A stretch of DNA of 64,000 bases from Sphingobacteriales bacterium (GCA_023251235.1 JAHEZE010000001.1:28350-92349), one strand, 5' to 3'. Counted from the first letter of the stretch, positions 18,138 through 27,717 are shown. A program made the numbers and translations. Notes: generated by a model from the letters alone, not told the origin.

Positions 18138-18165
18138 AAGTCCCGATGTAGAAACAGCAGGACTT
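18138..18165 (-). terminator. probable terminator of hppA
   Basis: Read on the minus strand, AAGTCC and GGACTT pair around a 16-nt loop and are followed at once by ATTTTTT. It lies 29 nt past the hppA stop. The stem is short (6 bp), so moderate confidence. Confidence 0.45.
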
Positions 18166-18193
18166 AAGGAATGGTTCTGATTAGACTCTTAGG

Positions 18194-20458
18194 TTATTTT
18201 AAAACAGCGGTTTTAGTTAAGTTAGTATTGACTGCAACCTCATTTTTTTTTATTTCAATTCTATTTTCTGTCTGTGGCTTGCTGGTATTATTTGCCTTTA
18301 TCTGCGCCAGCGTCGGAGCGATAACCAAAGATACTATTGACATCAATTTAATCAAAATATTCATTGATGGACCCGAAGTGTCCTTAAAAGGGTCACCAAC
18401 TGTATCACCGGTCACTGATGCTTTGTGTGGTTCAGATTTCTTATAAAACATCTCACCATTGATCTCAACACCTTTCTCGAAACTCTTTTTGGCATTATCC
18501 CATGCACCTCCGGCATTGTTCTGAAACATACCCAACAATACTCCACTGACCGTTGCTCCTGCTAAAAAACCGCCCAATGCTTCAGGGCCAAGAATAAATC
18601 CAATGATTATTGGAGAGAGGATGGCAATAGCGCCAGGCAACATCATTTTTTTTATAGATGCGTCAGTGGAAATAGCAACACATTTTTCATATTCAGGTTT
18701 GCCTGTACCTTCCATAATTCCAGGAATGGTTTTGAATTGTCTTCTTACTTCCTCTACCATCGCCATGGCTGCCTGACCTACTGCCTTGATGGCAAGAGAA
18801 GAAAAAATGTAGGGTATCATTCCACCCACAAATAAGGATGCCAGCACATCCGCTTTGTAGATATCAATGCCGCTGATTCCGGCTACTCCAACAAAAGCTG
18901 CAAACAAAGCAAGAGCTGTTAATGCAGCCGAGGCAATAGCAAATCCTTTACCGGCCGCAGCCGTTGTGTTTCCAACTGCATCCAGCACATCAGTTTTTTC
19001 ACGAACTTCTTTTGGCAGTTCACACATTTCAGCAATACCACCTGCATTATCAGCTATCGGACCAAAAGCATCTATTGCCAATTGCATGGCGGTAGTGGCC
19101 ATCATTCCGGCAGCAGCAATAGATACACCATATAAACCTGCACATTTATAAGAACCCCATATACCAGTAGCCAGTACAAGAATGGGTAATAAGGTTGATT
19201 CCATTCCAACTGCCAGACCACCGATTACATTGGTGGCATGACCTGTTACTGATTGACGAACAATAGTCATTACAGGACGTTTACCCATTGCAGTATAATA
19301 CTCTGTAATAAGACTCATTAAAGTTCCTACAGTGAGGCCAACTAATATTGCTCCCATTACACCCCATTGTGTTATGGCAACAACACCTTCTTTTAATGTA
19401 TTAGTTCCGGCAATAAAATCTCTTTGTAAGTATATAGGCACAACCGGCATTACTACAAATACTAAAACAATCGATGCAATACCAGTTAAAATAATCGAAC
19501 CCCAGTTACCCATATTCAATGCTCTTTGTACATTATCGGTATTGATACCGGCCGCATCACTTACACGAACGAACAAAGTGCCTACAATGGAAAATAAAAT
19601 ACCAATACCAGCAATCAGCATCGGCAAAAGAATAGGAGATAAGCCGCCCATTCCATCATCCCCGGTAACAATAGTTTGTTGACCCAGCACAATGGTAGCA
19701 AGCACAGTGGCAACATAAGAACCAAAAAGGTCAGCACCCATTCCCGCTACATCCCCTACATTGTCTCCTACATTATCAGCAATAGTTGCCGGGTTGCGTG
19801 GATCATCTTCAGGAATTCCGGCTTCTACTTTACCTACAAGGTCAGCCCCTACATCAGCAGCTTTTGTATAAATACCGCCGCCTACACGGGCAAACAGAGC
19901 AATTGATTCGGCCCCCAGTGAAAAACCGGTAAGCACCTCCACAGCTTTCAGCATTTCCGCACCATTAACGGATGATCCATCGGGAACAAAAATCATTTTG
20001 AGTATAATAAATACCCCACTCAGTCCAAGTACAGCCAACCCACCAACACCCAATCCCATAACAGAGCCACCTGTAAAAGAAACCGACAAGGCTTTGCCAA
20101 GACTTGTACGTGCAGCCTGTGCAGTACGTACATTGGCTTTGGTAGCTACTTTCATGCCTATGAAACCGGCAGTAGCACTTAAAACGGCGCCTACAATAAA
20201 AGCTCCGGCAATCAGCCAGTGGCTATGCGGATTAGCCGATGCCATTATTGCCAGCAGTATCGCCACTATCACAACAAAGTATCCAAGAATTTTCCATTCG
20301 GCTTTTAAGAAAGCCATAGCGCCATCAGCAATATACTTGCTGATTTCTTTCATCCTATTGTTGCCAGCATCCTGTTTACTTACCCAATTGAATTTTACCA
20401 GGGTGTAAAGCAAACCTATAACTCCCATCGCAGGTACGAGGTAGATCAATTTTTCCAT
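18194..20458 (-). CDS. hppA: membrane-bound ion-translocating pyrophosphatase (K+-dependent type)
   Basis: 754 residues, about 16 membrane helices. Hydrolyses PPi and pumps H+ and/or Na+ across the inner membrane. The PPi/Mg site is intact: [23 protein letters not shown] then [18 protein letters not shown], and near the C-terminus DNAKK and [20 protein letters not shown]. The key [15 protein letters not shown] has Ala where K+-independent enzymes have Lys (GNTTKA), pointing to the K+-dependent subfamily, which includes both Na+- and H+-pumps; the pumped ion cannot be decided here. The C-terminus has a ~40-residue polar tail after the last helix. A -7 box lies about 55 nt upstream. Confidence 0.96.
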   Translation of the reverse strand: MEKLIYLVPAMGVIGLLYTLVKFNWVSKQDAGNNRMKEISKYIADGAMAFLKAEWKILGYFVVIVAILLAIMASANPHSHWLIAGAFIVGAVLSATAGFIGMKVATKANVRTAQAARTSLGKALSVSFTGGSVMGLGVGGLAVLGLSGVFIILKMIFVPDGSSVNGAEMLKAVEVLTGFSLGAESIALFARVGGGIYTKAADVGADLVGKVEAGIPEDDPRNPATIADNVGDNVGDVAGMGADLFGSYVATVLATIVLGQQTIVTGDDGMGGLSPILLPMLIAGIGILFSIVGTLFVRVSDAAGINTDNVQRALNMGNWGSIILTGIASIVLVFVVMPVVPIYLQRDFIAGTNTLKEGVVAITQWGVMGAILVGLTVGTLMSLITEYYTAMGKRPVMTIVRQSVTGHATNVIGGLAVGMESTLLPILVLATGIWGSYKCAGLYGVSIAAAGMMATTAMQLAIDAFGPIADNAGGIAEMCELPKEVREKTDVLDAVGNTTAAAGKGFAIASAALTALALFAAFVGVAGISGIDIYKADVLASLFVGGMIPYIFSSLAIKAVGQAAMAMVEEVRRQFKTIPGIMEGTGKPEYEKCVAISTDASIKKMMLPGAIAILSPIIIGFILGPEALGGFLAGATVSGVLLGMFQNNAGGAWDNAKKSFEKGVEINGEMFYKKSEPHKASVTGDTVGDPFKDTSGPSMNILIKLMSIVSLVIAPTLAQIKANNTSKPQTENRIEIKKNEVAVNTNLTKTAVLK

Positions 20459-20511
20459 AACGTTGATTCTTAGTCCGAATTTAAAGTCTGAAGCCCTTCT
20501 TCGGAGGCGGG

Positions 20512-20519
20512 CAAAGATA
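20512..20519 (-). promoter_or_regulatory. candidate -7 box of hppA
   Basis: On the minus strand TATCTTTG is an exact TAnnTTTG match followed by GC-rich bases, about 53 nt upstream of the hppA ATG. No clear -33 TTG at the expected distance. Confidence 0.4.
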
Positions 20520-20540
20520 GGGGAGAAAGGGATATTTTGA

Positions 20541-20568
20541 AATTAGGAATTAAGAATTAATAATTGTG
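20541..20568. repeat. heptanucleotide-periodic repeat upstream of hppA
   Basis: Four consecutive 7-mers beginning AATT: AATTAGG, AATTAAG, AATTAAT, AATTGTG. It lies in the divergent hppA/oxidoreductase intergenic region and belongs to the dispersed heptad family. A perfect palindrome GGCTTTAAAGCC follows at 20575-20586. Confidence 0.6.
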
Positions 20569-20712
20569 GTTACCGGCTTTAAAGCCCTGATTTAATAACC
20601 CTTTTAGAGTTTATCCCGAAACTGTTTCAATCTGATTTTAGTTATTCTTGTCGCTATTCAGTAAAAAAAGAATAACATAATCTTTCACTAACTTTTCAGT
20701 TCAAATTATTTT

Positions 20713-22044
20713 ATGCAACGAAGAAAATTTATTTATAATACCAGCTCTGCAGCGGCAGGAATTATATTGGCAAATTCATTATCATCAAAAATTACTTTTA
20801 CGAGAAAACAAAGGATTGCCATGGTTGGTACAGGTGACCGCGGATCAGGCATGTGGGGAACTCCTGTCTTGAAAGAATTTGGTGAGCAAGTTGAATTTGT
20901 AGGGCTCTGTGATATAAATCCAGGCAGAGTGGAGACAGTAAAAAAAATTCTTGGAGTAAGCTGTCCTGTTTATACCGACTTTGATAAAATGATGAAAGAA
21001 ACGAAACCAGAACGTCTGATAGTTACGAGTGTAGACGGAACACATCATGAATTCATCATCAAAGGAATGGAATATGGCGCCGAAATAATTTCTGAAAAGC
21101 CCATGACAATTGATGAACAAAAATGCCAGGCTATTCTGGATGCAGAAAAAAGGACAGGTAAAAAATTGATTGTAACATTTAATTACCGTTATTCACCGCA
21201 CCGGCAAAAAATTTATGAACTGCTGCGTAATGATGCAATTGGAAAAATTACGGCTGTGGATTTTCATTGGTACCTTGATGTGTATCATGGTGCAGATTAT
21301 TTCCGTCGCTGGCACCGCTTAAGAAAAAACAGCGGGTCATTACTGGTGCATAAAGCTTCTCATCATTTTGATTTGCTCAACTGGTGGATTGACTCCGACC
21401 CTGAAGAAGTCTTTGGTTATGGAGCTCTTGATTTTTATGGAAAAAATAATTCATTTCGTCATACTGATTGCAGAAGCTGTCCCTATAAAAAGGATTGTAA
21501 ATTTTATTTTGATATAACAAAAAATCAACACTATGTAAACCTGTATGTAAATAACCAGCAATATGATGGATACCTACGTGATGGTTGTGTGTGGCGGGAA
21601 GACATTGACATCTTTGATAAAATGGCCGTGCAGATAAAATATGCAAACAAAGTGCAGGTCAGTTATTCACTTACAGCATATTCACCATACGAAGGTTACC
21701 GCATAGCATTCAATGGCAGCAAAGGAAGATTGGAAGCATGGATAAAAGAACGGCAACCCTGGCAGGAAGATCATTTTGATGAAATTCATATCACCACCAA
21801 TTTTGGCAAACGTGAAATCATCCGCATCGATAATTCCGAAGATGGACATGGTGGTGGTGATGCCCGTTTGCGCAAACAGGTCTTTACTCCCGGCGATGAT
21901 CCCTGGCATCAGTCTGCGGGCAGTAGAGACGGAGCCATGTCCTGTCTTATTGGTATTGCAGCCAGAAACAGTATTGATACCGGCAAACCAGTGAAGATTG
22001 GAGATTTGACTTCATTAAAGCCGATGGCGAAAAGAACAGGATAA
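20713..22044 (+). CDS. Gfo/Idh/MocA family oxidoreductase, Tat-type leader
   Basis: 443 residues. The N-terminus MQRRKFIYNTSSAAAGIILA looks like a Tat-type leader (RRKF), common for this family in Bacteroidota, giving a periplasmic enzyme. Rossmann fold: AMVGTGDRGSG near 36-46, LCDINPGRVE, and the EKP motif (ISEKPMTID) with the conserved Lys. The C-terminal domain has WHRLRKNSGSLLVHKASHHFDLL (catalytic-region His residues) and a Cys cluster CRSCPYKKDC around 253-262. Members oxidise or isomerise sugars and inositols with NAD(P). Substrate unknown; no sugar transporter or isomerase is adjacent. Confidence 0.9.
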   Translation: MQRRKFIYNTSSAAAGIILANSLSSKITFTRKQRIAMVGTGDRGSGMWGTPVLKEFGEQVEFVGLCDINPGRVETVKKILGVSCPVYTDFDKMMKETKPERLIVTSVDGTHHEFIIKGMEYGAEIISEKPMTIDEQKCQAILDAEKRTGKKLIVTFNYRYSPHRQKIYELLRNDAIGKITAVDFHWYLDVYHGADYFRRWHRLRKNSGSLLVHKASHHFDLLNWWIDSDPEEVFGYGALDFYGKNNSFRHTDCRSCPYKKDCKFYFDITKNQHYVNLYVNNQQYDGYLRDGCVWREDIDIFDKMAVQIKYANKVQVSYSLTAYSPYEGYRIAFNGSKGRLEAWIKERQPWQEDHFDEIHITTNFGKREIIRIDNSEDGHGGGDARLRKQVFTPGDDPWHQSAGSRDGAMSCLIGIAARNSIDTGKPVKIGDLTSLKPMAKRTG

Positions 22045-22071
22045 AAAATCACGTTGTTGTTTGTAAGTTTT

Positions 22072-23595
22072 TCAGGTATTCATCCTGACCAAACTAATAA
22101 AACTTTTAAAAGCTTCGCCCAGGCATTCAGTAATATCTCCGGCAATCATTGCTTCCTGCGAGAATTTATCAGCAGCAATATCTCCTGCCAATCCATGAAG
22201 GTAAATACCGAGAACAGCAGACTGTTCAGAAGAATATCCTTGTGCAAGTAAACCGGTAAGTATGCCTGTTAAAACATCTCCACTACCTGCAGTAGCCATG
22301 CCTGCATTGCCGGTGCTATTAAAAAATCCTTTTCCGGAAGGAGTCGCAATAAAAGTGTGATGCCCTTTTAAAACAATAAAACAATTCAGCAACTTAGCCT
22401 TGATTAAAGCTTTTTCTATTCTATTAAAATCATTGCTGCTTTCTCCAAACAATCTATCAAATTCTTTCGGATGTGGTGTAAGAATAGAACCCGGTGGGAG
22501 AGAGGGCAATTTCTTTTCCATGGCCAAATTATTTAAAGCATCTGCATCTATCACTACAGGTTTTTTATAAGATGACAACAATTTCTTTATGGCAACTCTT
22601 GTTTCTGATGCTGTGCCCATACCGGGGCCGATGCCAAGGGCATCAAACTTTGAAATCTCTTTTTCGATTTTTGAAATAAAGGAGGAATGGATATCCGTCA
22701 TCACCATTGCTTCCGGCAATGATGTTTGTAAAATATTATAACCACATTTCGGAATATGACAGCTGACTAAACCAGTGCCACTTCGCAAACAGGCTTTAGC
22801 AGAAAGAACTGCTGCCCCCATTTTGCCATAACTTCCGGCTATCATCAAGGCATGTCCAAAATTTCCTTTGTGTGCAAATCGGTTACGTGGCTGATAAATA
22901 TTTCTAACAAAAGCTTCATCAATCAATTCATATTTTGTTTTTAATGTTTGTAAAAATATTGGATCAAGACCAATATCCAGAACATGAACTTCTCCAACAT
23001 ATTCTGAATTTTCTGCGACAAGAAAAGCCGGTTTACAGCACTGAAAGCTTAATGTATGCATTGCTTTTATAACAGAGTTTCCTTTTGAATTTTGTTCAAC
23101 CGACAATCCACTGGGAATGTCAATTGCAATAATCTCAGAGCCGCTATTATTGATATGCTCTACCAGTTTAGCAGTAATTCCCTCCAGGGGTCTTGTTAAT
23201 CCTGAACCAAACAATGCATCAATGACGATTTCATTTTTTGGAAGCTCATGAAAATTATTTTCATCCTGTATATAATGAATATCAATAGATGGATACTGGT
23301 GCATTCTTGCGAGATTTGTTTGAAAATCGCTTGTCCCCGGATGACCAAATTCAAGAATATAAACGGTGAGTGAACAATTTCTTTCGGCTAGCATTCTGGC
23401 AATGGCAAGACCATCACCACCATTATTTCCTTTGCCGCAAAAAATGGAAAAATGATGAACGAAATATCCGTTAGCATCCAGCCAGTCAAAACATTTACCG
23501 GCTGCTCTGTCCATCAGGTTAATAGAAGTGATCGGCTCATTAGCGATCGTATATTGATCCCATTGCCTGATTTGTTCTGCGGAAAGGATTTTCAT
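22072..23595 (-). CDS. nnr: bifunctional NAD(P)HX epimerase / ADP-dependent NAD(P)HX dehydratase
   Basis: 507 residues, the normal two-domain length. Residues about 1-210 are the YjeF_N epimerase domain (FCGKGNNGGDGLAIARML; IVIDALFGSGLTRPL). About 225-500 are the ribokinase-like dehydratase (NFGHALMIAGSYGKMGAAVLSAKACLRSG; GIGPGMGT; VIDADALN; LTPHPKEFDRL; GSGDVLTGILTGLLAQGY). The enzyme repairs hydrated NAD(P)H: S- and R-forms are interconverted and the S-form is dehydrated using ADP. It is a single-copy housekeeping gene, convergent with the oxidoreductase (27 nt between stops) and about 50 nt downstream of the serine hydrolase gene on the same strand. Confidence 0.95.
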   Translation of the reverse strand: MKILSAEQIRQWDQYTIANEPITSINLMDRAAGKCFDWLDANGYFVHHFSIFCGKGNNGGDGLAIARMLAERNCSLTVYILEFGHPGTSDFQTNLARMHQYPSIDIHYIQDENNFHELPKNEIVIDALFGSGLTRPLEGITAKLVEHINNSGSEIIAIDIPSGLSVEQNSKGNSVIKAMHTLSFQCCKPAFLVAENSEYVGEVHVLDIGLDPIFLQTLKTKYELIDEAFVRNIYQPRNRFAHKGNFGHALMIAGSYGKMGAAVLSAKACLRSGTGLVSCHIPKCGYNILQTSLPEAMVMTDIHSSFISKIEKEISKFDALGIGPGMGTASETRVAIKKLLSSYKKPVVIDADALNNLAMEKKLPSLPPGSILTPHPKEFDRLFGESSNDFNRIEKALIKAKLLNCFIVLKGHHTFIATPSGKGFFNSTGNAGMATAGSGDVLTGILTGLLAQGYSSEQSAVLGIYLHGLAGDIAADKFSQEAMIAGDITECLGEAFKSFISLVRMNT

Positions 23596-23644
23596 GATAC
23601 CCTAAAGTTGAGAAACAATTATCATAAAAGAAATGATTGGCAGA

Positions 23645-24958
23645 TTACTTTTTTACTTTTCCCTGTTTTGAGAAAGTTTTATATGATTTCTGGTTCCTGG
23701 CGGGATTTTTTTTCTGTTCTATCAGTGTTTCTTGTTCGTCATCTTCTATGTCAGATTCGGGAAAATAATTTCCAAAAAGATTATAAGCAGCATAAGCTGT
23801 GTTGTAAATGCTGCGGGTAAATTTATTTCCAAGAATAATAATAGTTACTTTTTCGTCAGTGAGCCGGGAAAAAGCCGCATTAAAACCATGCCATCTTCCA
23901 AAGTGAAAAATTACTTTCTTGCCGGTTGGGGTTATTGTAAGATGAAACCCCAGCCCATAATTATGAAATGCAGGCAATGAATTTTTTGAATGAAAGATGG
24001 AGGGTGTAAAAGCGGAATCCTCCCATCGTTTATTAATAATCTGGTCGGTATATAATGCCTGATCCCATTTCAATAAATCTCTTGGTGTAGTATAAATATT
24101 TTTATCACCATAAGTCATTTCAAGAAAATCATTTGGCCATAATGAGCTGTTATAGTTATACGAAGGAGTGGATCTGGCAGAATCGCCTGCAGTAAAAACA
24201 AAAGTATGATCCATGTGCAGCGGGACAAAATATTTTGACTTCATATAAACCGGGTAAGGCATGCCGGTAATTTTTTCAATGATGAGTGCCAACAGAACAA
24301 AATTGGTATTACAATAATTAAATCCTGAACCTGCTGAAAAAACAGGGGGTGGTTTTAAACTATCAAGAAGATTCAATACATCTTTATTGGTTACATATTT
24401 ATGCTGATCCCATTCACTTGCCGGGATAAAATAAATATAGTTTGGGAGTCCGCTGTGGTGATTCAATAACATTTTAACCGTTATTCCTGAGTAAGGAATT
24501 TCCGGAAAAAATTTATTTAAGGAATCATTCAACGATAACTTATTTTCCTGCACCAGGCGCAGGACGGCAACGCTTGTAAATGGTTTACTTGTTGAGGCAA
24601 TATGAAAAGAAGTACTATCAGTTATTGGTTCAGTTTTCCCCAGATGAATATTACCCTTATAATTTTCATAGAGAATATTACCGGCTTTTGCCACCAGAAT
24701 TCCACCATTAAAATGATCGGTCAGTAGCATTGAGTCGAAATATTCAAGCAATATTTCATGGTAGTGATTGAGTTCTTCTTTGCTGATTGGAATTGTGGCA
24801 GGAGCAACATATTCCAGGGAATCATTTGCAGGTTTCTTTTTTATCGTGAACATATCACAGCCGCAAACAATCGTCAGTATGGCAATAACGAACAGATATT
24901 TTCTCAATAAAAACAATTTAAACAAAAGTAGTAGTGTGAAGTTATGATTGACATTCAA
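23645..24958 (-). CDS. serine hydrolase, class C beta-lactamase-related lipoprotein
   Basis: 437 residues as drawn from the ATG. Beta-lactamase/transpeptidase-like fold: Ser-x-x-Lys in SFHIASTSKPFTSVA (Ser122, Lys125), the Tyr-x-Asn motif in FNYCNTNFVLLA, and HFGRWHGFNA as the C-terminal HxG-like motif. Family members are D-aminopeptidases, esterases or DD-peptidases. A TTG at 24907 would give MRKYLFVIAILTIVCGC, an ideal lipoprotein signal, and an exact -7 box (TACTTTTG on the minus strand, 24930-24923) lies between ATG and TTG; the true start may therefore be 24907. Substrate unknown. The Lys-rich tail (KTFSKQGKVKK) is unusual. Divergent from serA copy 1. Confidence 0.88.
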   Translation of the reverse strand: MNVNHNFTLLLLFKLFLLRKYLFVIAILTIVCGCDMFTIKKKPANDSLEYVAPATIPISKEELNHYHEILLEYFDSMLLTDHFNGGILVAKAGNILYENYKGNIHLGKTEPITDSTSFHIASTSKPFTSVAVLRLVQENKLSLNDSLNKFFPEIPYSGITVKMLLNHHSGLPNYIYFIPASEWDQHKYVTNKDVLNLLDSLKPPPVFSAGSGFNYCNTNFVLLALIIEKITGMPYPVYMKSKYFVPLHMDHTFVFTAGDSARSTPSYNYNSSLWPNDFLEMTYGDKNIYTTPRDLLKWDQALYTDQIINKRWEDSAFTPSIFHSKNSLPAFHNYGLGFHLTITPTGKKVIFHFGRWHGFNAAFSRLTDEKVTIIILGNKFTRSIYNTAYAAYNLFGNYFPESDIEDDEQETLIEQKKNPARNQKSYKTFSKQGKVKK

Positions 24959-24998
24959 CTTTTCCCCACACGTTAATTAGTCTTCGTTCTGTCTGAGT

Positions 24999-25006
24999 TA
25001 TATTTG
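24999..25006 (+). promoter_or_regulatory. candidate -7 box of serA copy 1
   Basis: TATATTTG, an exact TAnnTTTG, ends 7 nt before the ATG. A TTAG is present about 19 nt upstream where TTG is expected. It implies a nearly leaderless transcript. Confidence 0.45.
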
Positions 25007-25013
25007 CCACTAT

Positions 25014-26252
25014 ATGACAGCCGCTAACCCCACCAGCTATCCCAAGGAAAAAATCAGGATTCTCTTTCTGGAAAATATCAGCGACAGGGCAGTAAAAAAT
25101 TTTCGCAGCCATGGTTATACAAAAGTAGATAAGATCAATAAAGCTCTTTCAGAAGAAGAGCTGATAAAGGAAATTAAAGACGTACATATTCTTGGCATCA
25201 GGTCAAAAACACAGATCACAAAAAATATTCTGGATGCTGCAAAAAAATTGCAGGCTATTGGTTGTTTTTGCATTGGAGTCAACCAGGTGGATCTGAAAGC
25301 TGCAAGAAAAAATGGAGTGGTTGTTTTCAATGCTCCGTATTCAAATACACGTTCTGTAGCAGAGTTGGTGATCTGTTTATCTATTTTGCTTATCCGCCGC
25401 ATTCCTGATAAAAACAAAGCTGCTCATGGAGGCATTTGGATGAAAGAAGCGAAAAACAGTTTTGAATTGAGGGGAAAAACGATGGGCATCATTGGCTATG
25501 GAAATATCGGCAGCCAGGTAAGTGTTTTGGCTGAAGCTTTGGGAATGAAAGTTATTTTTTATGATGTTGAAACGAAATTGCCTTTGGGTAATGCTGAAGA
25601 TGCAAAGTCATTAAAAGAATTGCTGAGTCGTTCTGATGTGGTGACGCTGCATATACCGGAAACATCCCATACAAAAAATATTATCAATAAAAATAACCTG
25701 AGGTATTTTAAACAAGGAGCCATCCTGATAAATTATGCCAGGGGAGAAGTAGTGGACCTGGAAGCCTTGCGTAAATCAATTCTCGATGGCCAGATCGGCG
25801 GTGCGGCGATTGATGTTTTTCCATGGGAGCCGGAAAAAAATGGCGACAGATTTGAAACTCCTCTGCAGAATTTACCTAATGTAATTCTTACACCCCATAT
25901 CGGTGGCTCTACCGAAGAAGCACAACAAAATATTGGAGAAGATGTAAGTATAAAACTTTTTAATTTTTTGGAAAAAGGAATCACATTCGGTTCGCATACC
26001 GTACCGGCCCTGGCTTTGCCGCCGCAGGAAGGCAGCCACCGCATTTTGCATATACACAATAATGTGCCGGGAGTTCTTTCTGAAATCAATACAGGACTTT
26101 CGCAAAAAAATATCAATATTCTCAGCCAGTACCTGAAGACAAATGATGATATCGGTTATGTGGTGCTTGATGTGGACCGGCAGCTTTCATCAACTGCTTT
26201 CCAACTGCTAAAAGAAGTGAAGCAGACGATTAAGGTGAGGATGCTGTATTGA
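25014..26252 (+). CDS. serA: D-3-phosphoglycerate dehydrogenase, copy 1
   Basis: 412 residues, the E. coli SerA-type layout: substrate domain, NAD domain (MGIIGYGNIGSQ), and C-terminal ACT domain. It oxidises 3-phosphoglycerate to phosphohydroxypyruvate, the first step of serine synthesis. Catalytic Arg (NYARGEVVD), Glu (FPWEPEKN) and His (LTPHIGGSTEEAQ) are present, as is the family Trp (GGIWMKEA). The ACT motif HIHNNVPGVLSEIN plus NINILSQYL keeps the residues that bind feedback serine in E. coli. A close paralogue follows 126 nt downstream on the same strand. Whether both are serine enzymes is open; the paralogue could prefer another 2-hydroxyacid. Confidence 0.93.
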   Translation: MTAANPTSYPKEKIRILFLENISDRAVKNFRSHGYTKVDKINKALSEEELIKEIKDVHILGIRSKTQITKNILDAAKKLQAIGCFCIGVNQVDLKAARKNGVVVFNAPYSNTRSVAELVICLSILLIRRIPDKNKAAHGGIWMKEAKNSFELRGKTMGIIGYGNIGSQVSVLAEALGMKVIFYDVETKLPLGNAEDAKSLKELLSRSDVVTLHIPETSHTKNIINKNNLRYFKQGAILINYARGEVVDLEALRKSILDGQIGGAAIDVFPWEPEKNGDRFETPLQNLPNVILTPHIGGSTEEAQQNIGEDVSIKLFNFLEKGITFGSHTVPALALPPQEGSHRILHIHNNVPGVLSEINTGLSQKNINILSQYLKTNDDIGYVVLDVDRQLSSTAFQLLKEVKQTIKVRMLY

Positions 26253-26335
26253 TTGTGAATGAAGAATGGACAATGGTGAATACAGAGTTTCATATTGATT
26301 GATCATTCACAATTGTCAATTGACAAAATAATTTA
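26253..26335. repeat. inverted heptanucleotide-periodic repeat between the serA copies
   Basis: Left arm has GAAT/CAAT at 26257, 26264, 26271 and 26278; right arm has ATT(G/C) at 26298, 26305, 26312 and 26319, all exactly 7 nt apart. The arms are roughly inverted (TGAATGAA... versus ...ATTCACAATTG). It belongs to the dispersed heptad family. Confidence 0.6.
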
Positions 26336-26365
26336 ATAATGTCTGATTAGTTAGAACCCCAAACC

Positions 26366-26373
26366 TATATTTG
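26366..26373 (+). promoter_or_regulatory. candidate -7 box of serA copy 2
   Basis: TATATTTG, identical to the box in front of copy 1, ends 5 nt before the ATG. This suggests an own, leaderless promoter and that the duplication included promoter DNA. Confidence 0.45.
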
Positions 26374-26378
26374 TAAAC

Positions 26379-27614
26379 ATGAACACAACCCGGACCAGCT
26401 ATCCCAAAGAGAAAATCAGAATTCTTTTTCTTGAAAATATCAGCGAATTGGCGGTAAAATATTTTCGTAGCCAGGGATATACAAAAGTGGAAAAAATCAA
26501 CAAATCTCTTAGCGAAGAAGACTTGATAAAAGAAATAAAGGATGTCCACATTCTCGGTATCCGTTCCAAAACCCGCATCACAAAAGTTGTTTTGGATGCA
26601 GCCAAAAAACTTCAGGCTATCGGATGTTTTTGTGCCGGTGTGAACCAGGTGGACTTGAAGGCGGCTACAAAAAACGGTGTAGTTGTTTTTAATGCTCCTT
26701 TTTCCAATACAAGATCAGTTGCTGAATTAGTGATTGGCGCCGCCATCATGTTGTTGCGCCGTGTTCCGGATAAAGATAAAGCGGCTCATAATGGGGTATG
26801 GGCAAAAGATTCAAAAGGAAGCTATGAACTAAGAGGTAAAACGATGGGCATTATCGGCTATGGCAATATTGGCATGCAGGTAAGTGTGATGGCCGAGGTG
26901 TTAGGGATGAAAGTAGTTTTTTATGATGAACAAACAAGGTTACCATTGGGGAATGCCGAAAATAAAAAATCAATAAAAGAGTTGATGGGCATTTCTGATG
27001 TAATTACGATGCATATGCCGGAAACTCCGCAAACAAAAAATTTTATTAATAAAACCACACTCAAACTTTGCAAGAAGGGTTGCATCCTTATCAATTTTGC
27101 AAGAGGACGATTGATAGATGCAGAAGCTCTTAAGGCAGCTATACTGGAAGGACACATTGGAGGAGCAGCCATTGATGTTTTTCCTGATGAACCGGAAAAA
27201 AGTGGTGAAACTTTTACCTCAGTTTTGCAACATGTACCCAATGTACTTCTCACACCGCATATTGGTGGATCAACTGAAGAAGCGCAACAGAATATCGGCG
27301 AAGATGTAAGTGTTAAGTTGTTTAATTTTCTTGAAAAAGGAATTACGCTGGGATCGCATACAGTGCCGGGATTGGTACTTCCTCCGCAGGAAGGTAGTCA
27401 CCGCATTTTGCATATACATAGTAATGTGCCGGGAGTTCTTTCAGAAATTAATACGCAGCTTTCAAAAAATAAAATCAATATCCTTGGCCAGTACCTGAAG
27501 ACTAATGAAGAAATCGGATACGTTGTGCTGGATGTTGACCAACAGCTTTCTTCCCAGGCTTTACAGTTATTAAAAGAAGTGAAGCATACAATAAAAGTGA
27601 GAATGTTATATTAG
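26379..27614 (+). CDS. serA: D-3-phosphoglycerate dehydrogenase paralogue, copy 2
   Basis: 411 residues, colinear with copy 1 over the whole length and identical at most positions (for example SYPKEKIRILFLENIS, GIIGYGNIG, LTPHIGGSTEEAQQNIGED, and the same C-terminal IKVRMLY). Catalytic Arg (NFARGRLID), Glu (PDEPEKS) and His are kept, so it is not a dead copy. Differences cluster in the dimer/NAD-domain surface (VIGAAIMLLRRVPDKDK versus VICLSILLIRRIPDKNK) and around the active-site Arg (GRLIDAEAL versus GEVVDLEAL). The ACT serine site HIHSNVPGVLSEIN is also retained. It is a tandem duplicate with its own promoter-like box. Confidence 0.93.
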   Translation: MNTTRTSYPKEKIRILFLENISELAVKYFRSQGYTKVEKINKSLSEEDLIKEIKDVHILGIRSKTRITKVVLDAAKKLQAIGCFCAGVNQVDLKAATKNGVVVFNAPFSNTRSVAELVIGAAIMLLRRVPDKDKAAHNGVWAKDSKGSYELRGKTMGIIGYGNIGMQVSVMAEVLGMKVVFYDEQTRLPLGNAENKKSIKELMGISDVITMHMPETPQTKNFINKTTLKLCKKGCILINFARGRLIDAEALKAAILEGHIGGAAIDVFPDEPEKSGETFTSVLQHVPNVLLTPHIGGSTEEAQQNIGEDVSVKLFNFLEKGITLGSHTVPGLVLPPQEGSHRILHIHSNVPGVLSEINTQLSKNKINILGQYLKTNEEIGYVVLDVDQQLSSQALQLLKEVKHTIKVRMLY

Positions 27615-27691
27615 AAACACGATTTACAGAATTTCAATGATCGGGAAGAAATAATTAATTTTTATATTTTCAAAATTTATTGAAAATTGTG

Positions 27692-27699
27692 TAAGTTTG
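27692..27699 (+). promoter_or_regulatory. candidate -7 box of ndh
   Basis: TAAGTTTG (exact TAnnTTTG) lies 18 nt before the ATG of the NADH dehydrogenase gene. No good -33 element. Confidence 0.35.
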
Positions 27700-27717
27700 T
27701 ACTGAAAATAATTCTTC

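Noticed and set aside
18171..18446. 91-codon frame overlapping the hppA 3' end
   Set aside because: Most of it is antisense to hppA and it starts right beside the predicted hppA terminator; the hydrophobic start reflects the hppA tail.
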